Part shown: in pieces, positions 36,262-45,006 of the stretch
How positions within the stretch are numbered: the first letter of the stretch is position 1
Layout: every line of letters begins with the position of its first letter
Assembly: GCF_034119845.1 (NCBI RefSeq)
Contig: NZ_CP139420.1
Span: 2,024,001 to 2,088,000 of the forward strand
Reading direction: 5' to 3'
From: Flavobacterium sp. NG2
GTDB taxonomy: Bacteria > Bacteroidota > Bacteroidia > Flavobacteriales > Flavobacteriaceae
Length of the DNA stretch: 64,000 bases
Notes under the pieces: generated by a model
Seen by the model: the letters and a program-made list of their open reading frames with translations, nothing else
What the model was told of the DNA's origin: nothing
Database searches by the model: none
Position numbers and translations under genes: made by a program

Positions 36262-37953
36262 ATGAAAAATTTATATAAATTAGGTTTATTAATAGCGGCA
36301 TTTTTACCAATATCCTGTTCTGATATTTTAGAAGAGAACCCTAGAATGGTAGTGTCAAATAGTAATTTTTTTAAAACAGAAACAGATTGCCGTAATGCTA
36401 CAGATGCTATCTATCATGCCTTTCAGAATGGTCAATCCTTTTCAATTTACGGTGCCTATTGGCCCACAATTGATGTAGGTACTGATGATATAGTAACTAG
36501 AGATAATAATAATTCTGATGAATGGATGACGCATACGATTGTTCCAGAAATGGTTTTTTTAACAAATCGCAATCAGTACCAATATTTTTGGAAAGCAGTA
36601 TCACGTGCTAATGATGTTATTAAGTATGTACCAACTGCATCTATTTCTGATATCAAAAAAAATGTATTTCTTGGTGAAGCACATGCTTTAAGAGCCTTTG
36701 CCTATTATAATTTAGTACGAGTATGGGGTGATATGCCAAAGGTGGTTAACTCTGTTGAATCAACAACTGATTTTGATTTACCTCGTTCTAGTGTAGATGA
36801 GATCTACAATGAGATTATTATTCCAGATTTAAAATTTGCCGAAGAAAATTGTGTTAATACATTACACAGTGGACGAGTTACAAAATGGACAGCTAAATTA
36901 ATTCTTGCCGAGGTATATTTAACCCGTGCTGGATGGAGAAGAACGTCTCAGGGTGAAAAAGTTAAAGGGGATGCCTCGAATTGGGCATTAGCAAGAGACA
37001 AGGCGAAGGAAATTATTGATGGTTCACCTCATTCATTAATTACAACTGCAGTTGTGAATGGTCAAAACATTACTCCAGCTTGCGGTGTGCCGTGGATAGA
37101 AAGCAAACCGTATAGTGTAGAATCGATGTTTGAATTAGGGACTATCTCTATTGGTCAAACGGGAGCATGGTTATCAAGACCAGGTTCTAGCAGTAATAAT
37201 GGAGCTGGTTACTGGGGTGTTAGAGCTACTACTATTCCTACGGGATACACAAGTAATATTAGAGACTTAGCTTGGCCCGCAGCTATTTCTGGTGCTCTTA
37301 ATAGTAATGCAGGTTTCGTACCTTCACCTGACTTATATGCTGCTTATGACGAAGCTGGTGATCAAAGAAGGGATTGGCTTATAGTGACAAAATACATTAC
37401 ACCTGCTGGTAAAACTATTCTATCGCAACCATCGATTAGAAAATATATGGATATCGATTTCTTTCTAGGTACTAGCACTGCAACATTTCAATATACCAAT
37501 AATAATATAATACTATATCGATTTGCCGATGCATTATTGATTTATGCTGAAGCTCAAAATGAAGCTGATGGTGCTCCTAATGCGGATGCATATACTGCAT
37601 TGAACAGAATAAGAAGAAGAGCTTTTGGAGTTACAAATACTTCTAAAGACTTGTCAGGGTTGACACAGGCTGCTTTTAGAACAGCCGTTTATAAAGAACG
37701 CCGTTTAGAATTAGCAGGAGAAATTAAAAGACGTTTTGATTTGATAAGAACCGATGGATTTTTTAATGTTAACGATGGAACTTTAATAAAAGTATGGGCA
37801 AGTTCTTATAATGGAAATTTTAGTGTTAATGCAAATCATGGAAATGTAAAATGGCCAGACCGCGAATGGTTATTACCAATTCCTTTGACCGAAATGAATT
37901 TAAATATTTCTAATGGTTGGGTGCAAAATAAAGGGTATGCGCCTAATGAATAA
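36262..37953 (+). CDS. SusD-like surface glycan-binding lipoprotein
   Basis: A 563-residue SusD-family lipoprotein with lipobox FLPISC (Cys about 19) followed by SDILEENP, typical of the family. The TPR-rich body starts with FFKTETDCRNATDAIYHAF and contains LGEAHALRAFAYYNLVRVWGD, the hallmark SusD segment. The C-terminal part has FADALLIYAEAQNEADG, ALNRIRRRAFG and YKERRLELAGEIKRRFDLIRT, also characteristic. It binds oligosaccharide at the cell surface and hands it to the SusC barrel encoded just before it. A terminator-like hairpin follows at 37970, so SusC/SusD form the end of one transcriptional segment in block 4. Confidence 0.97.
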   Translation: MKNLYKLGLLIAAFLPISCSDILEENPRMVVSNSNFFKTETDCRNATDAIYHAFQNGQSFSIYGAYWPTIDVGTDDIVTRDNNNSDEWMTHTIVPEMVFLTNRNQYQYFWKAVSRANDVIKYVPTASISDIKKNVFLGEAHALRAFAYYNLVRVWGDMPKVVNSVESTTDFDLPRSSVDEIYNEIIIPDLKFAEENCVNTLHSGRVTKWTAKLILAEVYLTRAGWRRTSQGEKVKGDASNWALARDKAKEIIDGSPHSLITTAVVNGQNITPACGVPWIESKPYSVESMFELGTISIGQTGAWLSRPGSSSNNGAGYWGVRATTIPTGYTSNIRDLAWPAAISGALNSNAGFVPSPDLYAAYDEAGDQRRDWLIVTKYITPAGKTILSQPSIRKYMDIDFFLGTSTATFQYTNNNIILYRFADALLIYAEAQNEADGAPNADAYTALNRIRRRAFGVTNTSKDLSGLTQAAFRTAVYKERRLELAGEIKRRFDLIRTDGFFNVNDGTLIKVWASSYNGNFSVNANHGNVKWPDREWLLPIPLTEMNLNISNGWVQNKGYAPNE

Positions 37954-37969
37954 AATTCAATAAATACAT

Positions 37970-38009
37970 AGGGTGTAATTGTGAAAAAGAAATTGCACCC
38001 TACTTTTTT
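37970..38009 (+). terminator. Terminator after SusD
   Basis: Arms AGGGTGTAATT (37970-37980) and AATTGCACCCT (37991-38001), pairing with one G-T, then a T run. It lies 17 bases after the susD stop, so the last three genes of block 4 may be read through or have their own promoter. Confidence 0.7.
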
Positions 38010-38019
38010 AAAAGATTAA

Positions 38020-38184
38020 TTTATATATAACGGTGCTCTTGTTATTAATGAATATGGAGGTGAAAGTCTTCGTATTGGATAAAAAAACATTGCTACTATT
38101 CAATTGATAGGATGCAATAAAAAATTAATTGAAACCAAAGTAATGAAGCGGTTATCATTAGATTCAAAAATAGAATTAAAATAA
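38020..38184 (+). pseudogene. Decayed gene remnant between SusD and sulfatase
   Basis: Reading from 38020 gives a coding-like stretch (ALVINEYGGESLRIG), an in-frame TAA, then a further coding-like stretch in the same frame (KNIATIQLIGCNKKLIETKV, ending SLDSKIELK and TAA at 38184). The composition is that of a protein C-terminus rather than of an intergenic spacer. There is no start codon or upstream part. It is likely the 3' end of a deleted enzyme gene. The family is not recognised. Confidence 0.45.
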
Positions 38185-38204
38185 TTCTTTAAAAAAAGCA
38201 AGAA

Positions 38205-39794
38205 ATGAAACTTATTTTGCATGTATTCATTGCATTGTTTACTGTGGGAACTATTGCTCAGTCAAAAAATAGCAATAACAAAAAACCGAATATCATTTAT
38301 ATTTTGACCGATGATTTAGGAATTGGAGATCTAAGTTTTTATAACGAAAACAGTAAAATTGCGACACCTAATATAGACAAAATGGGTGCGGAAGGTATGA
38401 AATTTACCGATGCTCACACCTCTTCATCTGTATGCACCCCTACAAGATATAGTATCATAACGGGGCGTTACAACTGGAGAACACCACTGAAAAGTTTTGT
38501 ATTATGGGGAGATTCACCAATGTTAATAAAAGAGAACCGATTGACGGTGGCTCAATTATTGAAAAACAATGGCTATCAAACTTCCACTATTGGTAAATGG
38601 CATATGGGGCTAAATTGGTCTATGAAAGAGGGTAGCAAAGAATTTGAGTATTTTTCTAATGTAAAAGACAGATTCAACCCCGATCAAATAGATTATTCTA
38701 AACCATTGAAAAAAGGAGCTGTCAATTTAGGATTTGATTATTCGTATATGATTTCAGCTTCTTTAAATATGCCTCCGTTTGTGTATATTGAAAATGACAA
38801 AGTAGTAAAGGAGCCTTTAACAATATCAGAAGGATTAAGAAAAGATAATCCTTATGCGTATTGGATAAAAGGGGATATATCGGATGATTTTGACCACGAA
38901 CAGGTATTGCCTGTTTTTGTGAAAAAAGCTCAAGCGTATATCGCAGAAAAAGCTAAAGAGGACAAACCATTTTTTCTTTACCTTCCTTTGGCCGCACCGC
39001 ATAATCCGATATTGCCTATAGCGCCTTGGAAAGGAAAAAGTAATATTAATCCGTATGCAGATTTTGTTGTCATGATTGATGATTTGATGGGGGATTTATT
39101 TAAAACAATTAAAGACAGTGGTATTGAAGAAAATACAATTGTAATTTTCACAAGTGACAATGGATGTGCTGCAAATGCTAACATTGGGGTATTGAAAGAG
39201 AAAGGACATAACCCAAGTTATATCTATAGCGGTATAAAAGGAAGTATCCTTGAAGGTGGACATCGTGTACCATTTTTAGTAAAATGGCCTAAAGGGATTA
39301 AACCAAATTCTATTTGCAACGAAACCATTTGTACAACTGATTTTATGGCAACCTGTGCAGATTTGGTAAACTATAAATTGAAAGATAATGAAGCTGAAGA
39401 CAGCTATAGTATGATGCCATTATTGAATCAAAAAAAAGGTTTTCAAAGAGAAGAAACCATTCATCATGATAAAGCTGGTGTATTTGCCATCAGAAAAGGG
39501 GATTGGAAATTAGTAGTAGAACCTACTAAAGAGGATTCTGGTACAAGTAAAAAGAAAAAAGCTAAAGGAGATAGTGACACATTCGAGAACATTCTTTACA
39601 ATCTTAAAAAAGATACTAAGGAAACTAAAAATGTAGCCAATGAAAATCCGGATAAAGTAAAAGAATTAAAAGCATTGCTAATCAAACAAATTATGGATGG
39701 TAGAAGTACTCCTGGCAAAGTTCAAAAAAATGATGAAATTTCATTTCCTTGGGAACAAGCAGCTTTTGCATTAAACCCTTCTGATAAACATTGA
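38205..39794 (+). CDS. Family S1 sulfatase (CTPTR type)
   Basis: A 529-residue secreted sulfatase with signal peptide (about 1-19, GTIAQS). NIIYILTDDLGIGDLS gives the metal-binding Asp pair; the maturation signature is C77-TPTR in HTSSSVCTPTR; TIGKWHMGLN, LPLAAPHNP and FTSDNGCAAN follow. It resembles the 11913-13451 sulfatase over its length (same CTP signature, RSTPGKxQKND ending), suggesting duplication within the locus and related substrates. A Lys-rich insertion (SGTSKKKKAKGDSD) near residue 448 is unusual. The stop codon lies 20 bases before the first GH141-like gene, so the two are probably co-transcribed. Confidence 0.93.
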   Translation: MKLILHVFIALFTVGTIAQSKNSNNKKPNIIYILTDDLGIGDLSFYNENSKIATPNIDKMGAEGMKFTDAHTSSSVCTPTRYSIITGRYNWRTPLKSFVLWGDSPMLIKENRLTVAQLLKNNGYQTSTIGKWHMGLNWSMKEGSKEFEYFSNVKDRFNPDQIDYSKPLKKGAVNLGFDYSYMISASLNMPPFVYIENDKVVKEPLTISEGLRKDNPYAYWIKGDISDDFDHEQVLPVFVKKAQAYIAEKAKEDKPFFLYLPLAAPHNPILPIAPWKGKSNINPYADFVVMIDDLMGDLFKTIKDSGIEENTIVIFTSDNGCAANANIGVLKEKGHNPSYIYSGIKGSILEGGHRVPFLVKWPKGIKPNSICNETICTTDFMATCADLVNYKLKDNEAEDSYSMMPLLNQKKGFQREETIHHDKAGVFAIRKGDWKLVVEPTKEDSGTSKKKKAKGDSDTFENILYNLKKDTKETKNVANENPDKVKELKALLIKQIMDGRSTPGKVQKNDEISFPWEQAAFALNPSDKH

Positions 39795-39814
39795 TAGTAT
39801 TAATAACCGAATTT

Positions 39815-41956
39815 ATGAAACATCGATTGATTATAATTTTGACAATCTTTTATGGATGTCTAAATAGTGCAGCACAAACAACAGCTGATTTTTACGTTTC
39901 TACCAAAGGTTCTGACAACTGGTCGGGTACGTTAGCAAGTCCCAATGCTCAAGGTACAGATGGGCCTTTTGCTTCTTTGGAGCGAGCTAGAGATGCGGTA
40001 CGAATTTTGAAAAAAAAGAAAACGCAAAACATTTTGGTGCAAATTCGTGAAGGCCTTTATAAATTAAATAAAACAATTGTATTTGGTTTGGAAGATTCCG
40101 CTGCAGGAAACGCAACGATAACCTATGCAGCTTATCCTAATGAAAAACCAATATTTAGCTCCGGCAAAGAGATTTCAGGTTGGGAGAAAGTAACTACGGA
40201 TATTCTAGGTTTGCCAAAGGAAGCCAAAGGGAATATATGGGTAGCCAATGTATCGGATAAATTTCTAACGCTGTATGATGACAATGGAATGTTGCCACGC
40301 GCGCAATCCGAACCTTTTAAACCTTTAAAAGAAAGTACTAAAAACAAAATTTATTTTCCAAAAGGGAAAATGAAAAATTACTCAAATGTTACGGATGTTG
40401 AACTTATTGTACGTCCAGCTCACGATTGGATTTTAAACATCCTGCCTTTGGCTTCAGTTGATGAAAATAATGGGGTTGCCAATACGACTATTGACGCTAC
40501 TTATGTGATGCAAAAAAATAATATATGGGTAGAAAACGCTTTAGAAGAATTGAATGCACCTGGTGAATGGGTTTTAAATTCGAAAGAAGGCAAGGTATAT
40601 CTTTGGAAAAGAGGGGACTCCCCAATAGTAGTACCAACATTGATGGAGTTCATTCGTGTGGAAGGAAAGATTGACAAAAAAGGTTCTAAAGATGTACCCG
40701 TTCGAAATTTAAAATTTGATGGACTAACTTTTAAACACGGTGAGCGTTATACCATTGCTAAAGACGATGCTGGTTTACAGCACGATTGGGATTTTTTAGA
40801 TAAAGACAATGCATTGGTACGTTTTCGCGGAGCAGAGAACTGTGTGGTTAATCAATGTCATTTTTTAGATAGTGGTAGTGGTGCGATTCGTGTGGATTTG
40901 TATGGCATAGATAATAAAATTACCAACAACCATATTGAGCATATGGGTGGTGGCGGAATTCTATTGTGCGGATTTGGTCCTGGTACCAAAGATGTGAACA
41001 AAAAGAATCTGGTTTACAACAATAACATTCACCATGTTGGCGAAATTTATTGGCATTCTCCAGGGATATTCCTTTGGCAAAGTGGAGAAAACAGAGTCGC
41101 TAATAATTTAATTCATCATACTAATTATACTGGTTTAATAGTAAGCGGAGGAATTTTAAGATTATTCAAACGTGGAAATGGTCGTGAACTGATGCGAACT
41201 TTGCGTTGGGACGAAATGAGTACTCTTCCCAAAAAACCAGAACAAGAGGATATTAAACCGTATTTACACAGTCGAAACAATTTAATTGAATACAATGAAA
41301 TTCATGATGCCATGCAAAAGTTAGGAGATGGAAATGGAATTTATATTAGAGGTGCTGGTCCAGGAAATGTAATTCGTCGCAATTTTATTCACGATCTTGT
41401 GACTCCAACAGGTAAACAAGGCGGAATGAGGACCGATGGAGGTCAAATGGACGTTTTAATTACCGAAAATATAATCTACAAATGCACCTCGCAAGGAATG
41501 ACCTTAAAATTAAACAATCGTTTTGAGAATAATATTATTGCCGATGTTATCGCACCTCCTCGCGGTGTTTATCTAAAAATTGTAGAAGGGCCTATGACGG
41601 GAGCGTCTAATAAAAATAATATATTTTATTCTTCAACAGATAATTGCATTTTTATTCCTGAACACACACCTGGGAAATCAAATGCAGGTGAAGATATGGA
41701 AGGGAAGCAACCTGCACGTATGAAAGATGTGGATTCTGATAACAACATTTATTTCTGTAAAACCGACAGTAGCAAAGGAGACAACACCCTAAAATACCTC
41801 CATACGGAAAGTGTAGATAAGAATAGTAAGGCTGTTGATCCTTTATTTGTAAATCCTGAAAAAGGAGATTTTAGATTCAAACCCGATTCGCCAGCCATCA
41901 AAATGGGAATTGTACCTATTGATATGTCGATGATAGGATTACGAATGGACAAATAA
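39815..41956 (+). CDS. GH141-like right-handed beta-helix protein, first tandem copy
   Basis: About 713 residues from ATG 39815 (an upstream in-frame TTG at 39791 overlaps the sulfatase stop and was not chosen). A signal peptide ends near NSAAQ. The mature protein opens with ADFYVSTKGSDNWSGTLASP, then DGPFASLERARDAVR, and continues as a parallel beta-helix with repeated Asn-rich turns (NCVVNQCHFLDSGSGAIRV, NNHIEHMGGGGILLCG, NNNIHHVGEIYWHSPG). It ends DPLFVNPEKGDFRFKPDSPA, as in GH141 and related families. GH141 includes alpha-L-fucosidase and xylanase activities. It is strongly similar to the next gene over its whole length, indicating tandem duplication. No PDZ tail. Confidence 0.72.
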   Translation: MKHRLIIILTIFYGCLNSAAQTTADFYVSTKGSDNWSGTLASPNAQGTDGPFASLERARDAVRILKKKKTQNILVQIREGLYKLNKTIVFGLEDSAAGNATITYAAYPNEKPIFSSGKEISGWEKVTTDILGLPKEAKGNIWVANVSDKFLTLYDDNGMLPRAQSEPFKPLKESTKNKIYFPKGKMKNYSNVTDVELIVRPAHDWILNILPLASVDENNGVANTTIDATYVMQKNNIWVENALEELNAPGEWVLNSKEGKVYLWKRGDSPIVVPTLMEFIRVEGKIDKKGSKDVPVRNLKFDGLTFKHGERYTIAKDDAGLQHDWDFLDKDNALVRFRGAENCVVNQCHFLDSGSGAIRVDLYGIDNKITNNHIEHMGGGGILLCGFGPGTKDVNKKNLVYNNNIHHVGEIYWHSPGIFLWQSGENRVANNLIHHTNYTGLIVSGGILRLFKRGNGRELMRTLRWDEMSTLPKKPEQEDIKPYLHSRNNLIEYNEIHDAMQKLGDGNGIYIRGAGPGNVIRRNFIHDLVTPTGKQGGMRTDGGQMDVLITENIIYKCTSQGMTLKLNNRFENNIIADVIAPPRGVYLKIVEGPMTGASNKNNIFYSSTDNCIFIPEHTPGKSNAGEDMEGKQPARMKDVDSDNNIYFCKTDSSKGDNTLKYLHTESVDKNSKAVDPLFVNPEKGDFRFKPDSPAIKMGIVPIDMSMIGLRMDK

Positions 41957-42001
41957 TAATTAAAACGAAAATAAAATTTAAAATAATAAGTAAGATACCG
42001 A

Positions 42002-44170
42002 ATGAAAAAACAATTAATTCTCTTTTTAGCAATCCTTTTTGGTTGCTTCATGAGTAACGCCCAAACAGCTGATTTTTATGTGTCCACCCAAGGTTCGGAC
42101 AACTGGTCTGGAAAATTGGCAAGTCCCAATGCGCAAGGTACTGATGGGCCGTTTGCTACATTAGAACAAGCAAAAAAAGCCGTACGCACTTTGAAAAAAA
42201 GCAAGTCACAAGATATTGTAGTGTTGATTCGGGAAGGAGTTTATAAACTGAATAAAACAGTAGTGTTTGGTTTAGAAGATTCAGGAGAGGGAAAATCAAC
42301 AGTAACTTATGCAGCTTATCCAAATGAAAAACCAGTTTTTAGTTCTGGAAAAGAGATTAAAGGTTGGGAAAAAGTAACTACGGATATTCCAGGTTTACCT
42401 GCAGCAGCAAAAGGAAATGTTTGGGTAGCCAAAGTTTCGGATAAATTTTTGACTTTGTATGATGACGAAGGAATGCTGCCTCGTGCACAATCCAAAGGAA
42501 TAATAACTGAATTAGAAAAAAGCAGTAAAAACCGTCTTCATTTTCCTAATGGATTTTTGAAAAATTGGTCAAATGTAACCGATGCAGAAATTAAAGTACG
42601 CCCCCATCATGCATGGATTGTAAATATGTTACCCGTGGTATCTGTCAACGAAAAAACGAATAATGCTACTACAGCCATAGATGCTACTTATGCGATGAAT
42701 AGACTTCATTTTTTGCCAGAAACAGAGAATTGTTGGGTCGAAAATGTAATGGAAGCGCTTGATAAAAAAGGAGAATGGGTATTAAATACCAAAGAAGGTA
42801 AGGTATATCTTTGGCCACGTAATGAATCTACAGTTGTCGCTCCAACGCTCTTTGAACTCATTCGAGTAGAAGGAAAAATTAATAAAGAAGGAGCTAAAGA
42901 TATTCCTGTTCGCAATCTTGTGTTTAAAGGACTTACCTTTAAGCATGGAGAACGTTACACTGTAAAACCGGATGATGCCGGCTTGCAACATGACTGGGAT
43001 TTTCTTGATAAAGACAATGCTTTAGTTCGTTTTCGCGGAGCTGAGAATTGTATGATTGACCAATGTCACTTCTTGGATAGTGGTAGTGGCGCAATTCGTG
43101 TGGATTTGCACGGAATAAATAATACCATTTCAAATAACCATATCGAACACTTAGGAGGTGCGGGTATTGTGCTTTGTGGTTATGGACCAGGAACTAAAGA
43201 TGTAAACAAAAAGAATACGGTTTATAACAACAATATTCATAATATAGGAGAGATTTATTGGCATTCGGCTGGTATTTTAGTTTGGCAAAGTGGTGAGAAC
43301 CGTATTGCTAACAACTTAATACACCACACGGATTATACTGCCATTATTCTATCGGGTTGTATGACTGATTTTTTTGCCAAAGGACCTAATGGTCGCGAGT
43401 TAACCCGAACAATTCGTCGTGATGAAGTTCCTAAATTTTCAAAAGATGTTACACTTCAGGATGTTATGCCTTATTTGCATACTCATGACAATATTGTAGA
43501 ATACAACGAAATGCATCATACGATGCAAAGATTGGGAGATGGAAATTCAGTTTATATACGAGGAGCAGGTAGGGGGAATATCATTCGTCGTAATTATATC
43601 CATGATATGGTGGCAGATATGATAATGCAAGCGGCTATTCGTACGGATGGAGGACAAACAGGAACTTTGATTGCTGAAAATTTAATTTATAACTGCACCT
43701 CCCAAGGAATTTTGACAAAGTTAGATAATAGAGTAGAAAATAATATTGTGGCTAATATCATTGCTCCTCCACGTGGTTATTATTTGTCCCTGAGAGAAGG
43801 ACCATTGACAGGAGGAACTATTAAACGTAATATTTTATACTGTGTTAGTGAAATGGGAAGTTTTATTGATGAATTGCCTCCAGGAAAAGATGGGGCTTCT
43901 GAAGACAGGAGAGGTCGTGTTATAGCTAGCGCTAAGGATGCAGACACGGATTATAATATTTATTTTTCGAAAGTAAATCCAAACATGGGTAAGGATCTTA
44001 TAAAGAAAAATCAAAAAGATGGTATTGATAAGCATAGCATGGCGGTTGATCCATTATTTGTAAATCCTGAAAAAGGAGACTTTAGATTTAAACCAGGTTC
44101 TCCTGCCATAGAAATGGGTATTGTTCCGATTGATTTATCAAAAGTGGGGTTACGTACAATTAAAGAATAA
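42002..44170 (+). CDS. GH141-like right-handed beta-helix protein, second tandem copy
   Basis: A 722-residue secreted protein (signal peptide about 1-20, FMSNAQ) that parallels the preceding gene almost block for block: ADFYVSTQGSDNWSGKLASP, DNALVRFRGAENC, FLDSGSGAIRVDL, GEIYWHSAGILVWQSGENR and DPLFVNPEKGDFRFKPGSPA. Differences cluster in the loop regions around residues 175-185, 235-250 and 455-480, which could shift the substrate range. It is the last gene of the polysaccharide locus on this side; no promoter element or terminator of clear quality is seen between it and the insertion-sequence zone. GH141 assignment and fucosidase activity are inferred from fold and context. Confidence 0.72.
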   Translation: MKKQLILFLAILFGCFMSNAQTADFYVSTQGSDNWSGKLASPNAQGTDGPFATLEQAKKAVRTLKKSKSQDIVVLIREGVYKLNKTVVFGLEDSGEGKSTVTYAAYPNEKPVFSSGKEIKGWEKVTTDIPGLPAAAKGNVWVAKVSDKFLTLYDDEGMLPRAQSKGIITELEKSSKNRLHFPNGFLKNWSNVTDAEIKVRPHHAWIVNMLPVVSVNEKTNNATTAIDATYAMNRLHFLPETENCWVENVMEALDKKGEWVLNTKEGKVYLWPRNESTVVAPTLFELIRVEGKINKEGAKDIPVRNLVFKGLTFKHGERYTVKPDDAGLQHDWDFLDKDNALVRFRGAENCMIDQCHFLDSGSGAIRVDLHGINNTISNNHIEHLGGAGIVLCGYGPGTKDVNKKNTVYNNNIHNIGEIYWHSAGILVWQSGENRIANNLIHHTDYTAIILSGCMTDFFAKGPNGRELTRTIRRDEVPKFSKDVTLQDVMPYLHTHDNIVEYNEMHHTMQRLGDGNSVYIRGAGRGNIIRRNYIHDMVADMIMQAAIRTDGGQTGTLIAENLIYNCTSQGILTKLDNRVENNIVANIIAPPRGYYLSLREGPLTGGTIKRNILYCVSEMGSFIDELPPGKDGASEDRRGRVIASAKDADTDYNIYFSKVNPNMGKDLIKKNQKDGIDKHSMAVDPLFVNPEKGDFRFKPGSPAIEMGIVPIDLSKVGLRTIKE

Positions 44171-44289
44171 ATTATCGAGTTTTTACCTTTTAAGAACAAC
44201 TTTATAAAATAAACTTTAATTATTATTTGAAGAAAAGAAGTCTTGTTTTCTTATTGAAGTTAAACACCTATTATTTTTGGTCAAATAGT

Positions 44290-44364
44290 ATGAGTACTAA
44301 CGGTGCAAAAAAAATTGACAGGCCTGAAATTTGGCCAGAAATAAATTGGAAAGATGAGAAATAA
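44290..44364 (+). CDS. Tiny ORF (24 aa) in the boundary zone
   Basis: Frame from ATG 44290 ending GAKKIDRPEIWPEINWKDEK. It overlaps the next tiny ORF by 11 bases, as translationally coupled small genes do. It has no recognised family. It could equally be the 3' end of a lost gene. Confidence 0.25.
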   Translation: MSTNGAKKIDRPEIWPEINWKDEK

Positions 44365-44458
44365 TAATATAATCAAGCTAGTATTCATAATTTTCTTTAT
44401 TGTACTAGTATCCGCTTTTTTGAATTTATTGGTAATTCTATTATTTGGTTATCAGTAG
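44354..44458 (+). CDS. Tiny single-pass membrane peptide ORF (34 aa)
   Basis: ATG 44354 gives 34 residues that are mostly one hydrophobic helix (LVFIIFFIVLVSAFLNLLVI) with a positively charged N-terminus (MRNNNIIK). It overlaps the 44290 ORF. Such peptides can be small membrane toxins or leftovers; no relative is recognised. Confidence 0.25.
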   Translation: MRNNNIIKLVFIIFFIVLVSAFLNLLVILLFGYQ

Positions 44459-44556
44459 AAACTCGTATGGAATTATAAAAAAAAACGATGAGACTATCTG
44501 AAAAGTAATTTTTACAATGCCCCCCTATAAGTTAGGCACTATTTGGTAGTATTTTT

Positions 44557-44637
44557 ATGGAAAGAAAAGTAAAATACAATTGTGAGTTTAAACTTCGTTT
44601 TGTATATCAAGTTTTAAGAAAAAATGGTCTTGGATAA
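44557..44637 (+). pseudogene. IS3-type transposase orfA remnant
   Basis: The frame VKYNCEFKLRFVYQVLRKNG after ATG 44557 matches the opening of the helix-turn-helix OrfA of IS3-family elements, then stops at TAATAA. Only the start of the gene survives; the element end may be the GAGACTATCTGAAAAGTAA sequence near 44492. It is a degraded mobile element next to an intact one. Confidence 0.5.
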
Positions 44638-44965
44638 TAATTTTCAGGGTCATTGATACAATCCTTAAAACTGAGTAATTAAAAAAAAAAAACTGGGGTT
44701 AACTTTTTAATTTAAAGTAGATCCTTTTTTTATTTACTCCTAAATGAAGTTTTAATTTGACTTTTAATTTACATTAGAAGGACGAATTGACGGCTTTAAA
44801 TTTGTACTATATTTTTTTTTGGAGATAATTTATTTGAAATAAAACTCTAATCTCATATTGGAATATGCAATATCGTGATGAAACAATTGTATTATATTGT
44901 TATTTTGGAATAGCAATTTTTAAAATTCCTCACTTGAGTGAGTTCCTCACTTGAGCGTTTTGAAG
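44638..44965. other. AT-rich intergenic stretch with short direct repeat
   Basis: No gene seen. TTCCTCACTTGAG occurs twice (44926-44938 and 44943-44955), with CTCACTTGAGTGAG forming a small inverted repeat at the junction. Confidence 0.4.
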
Positions 44966-44973
44966 TCTATAAT
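44966..44973. repeat. Target-site duplication, left copy
   Basis: TCTATAAT directly left of the insertion sequence; identical to the 8 bases directly right of it (46402-46409). Confidence 0.85.
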
Positions 44974-45006
44974 GGATCAATCCTAAAACCTGTGGAGCGA
45001 CAAAAA

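Noticed and set aside
1..44170. Alginate, laminarin or carrageenan locus
   Set aside because: No alginate lyase, GH16, GH17 or carrageenase-like gene is recognised; fucosidases and sulfatases dominate.
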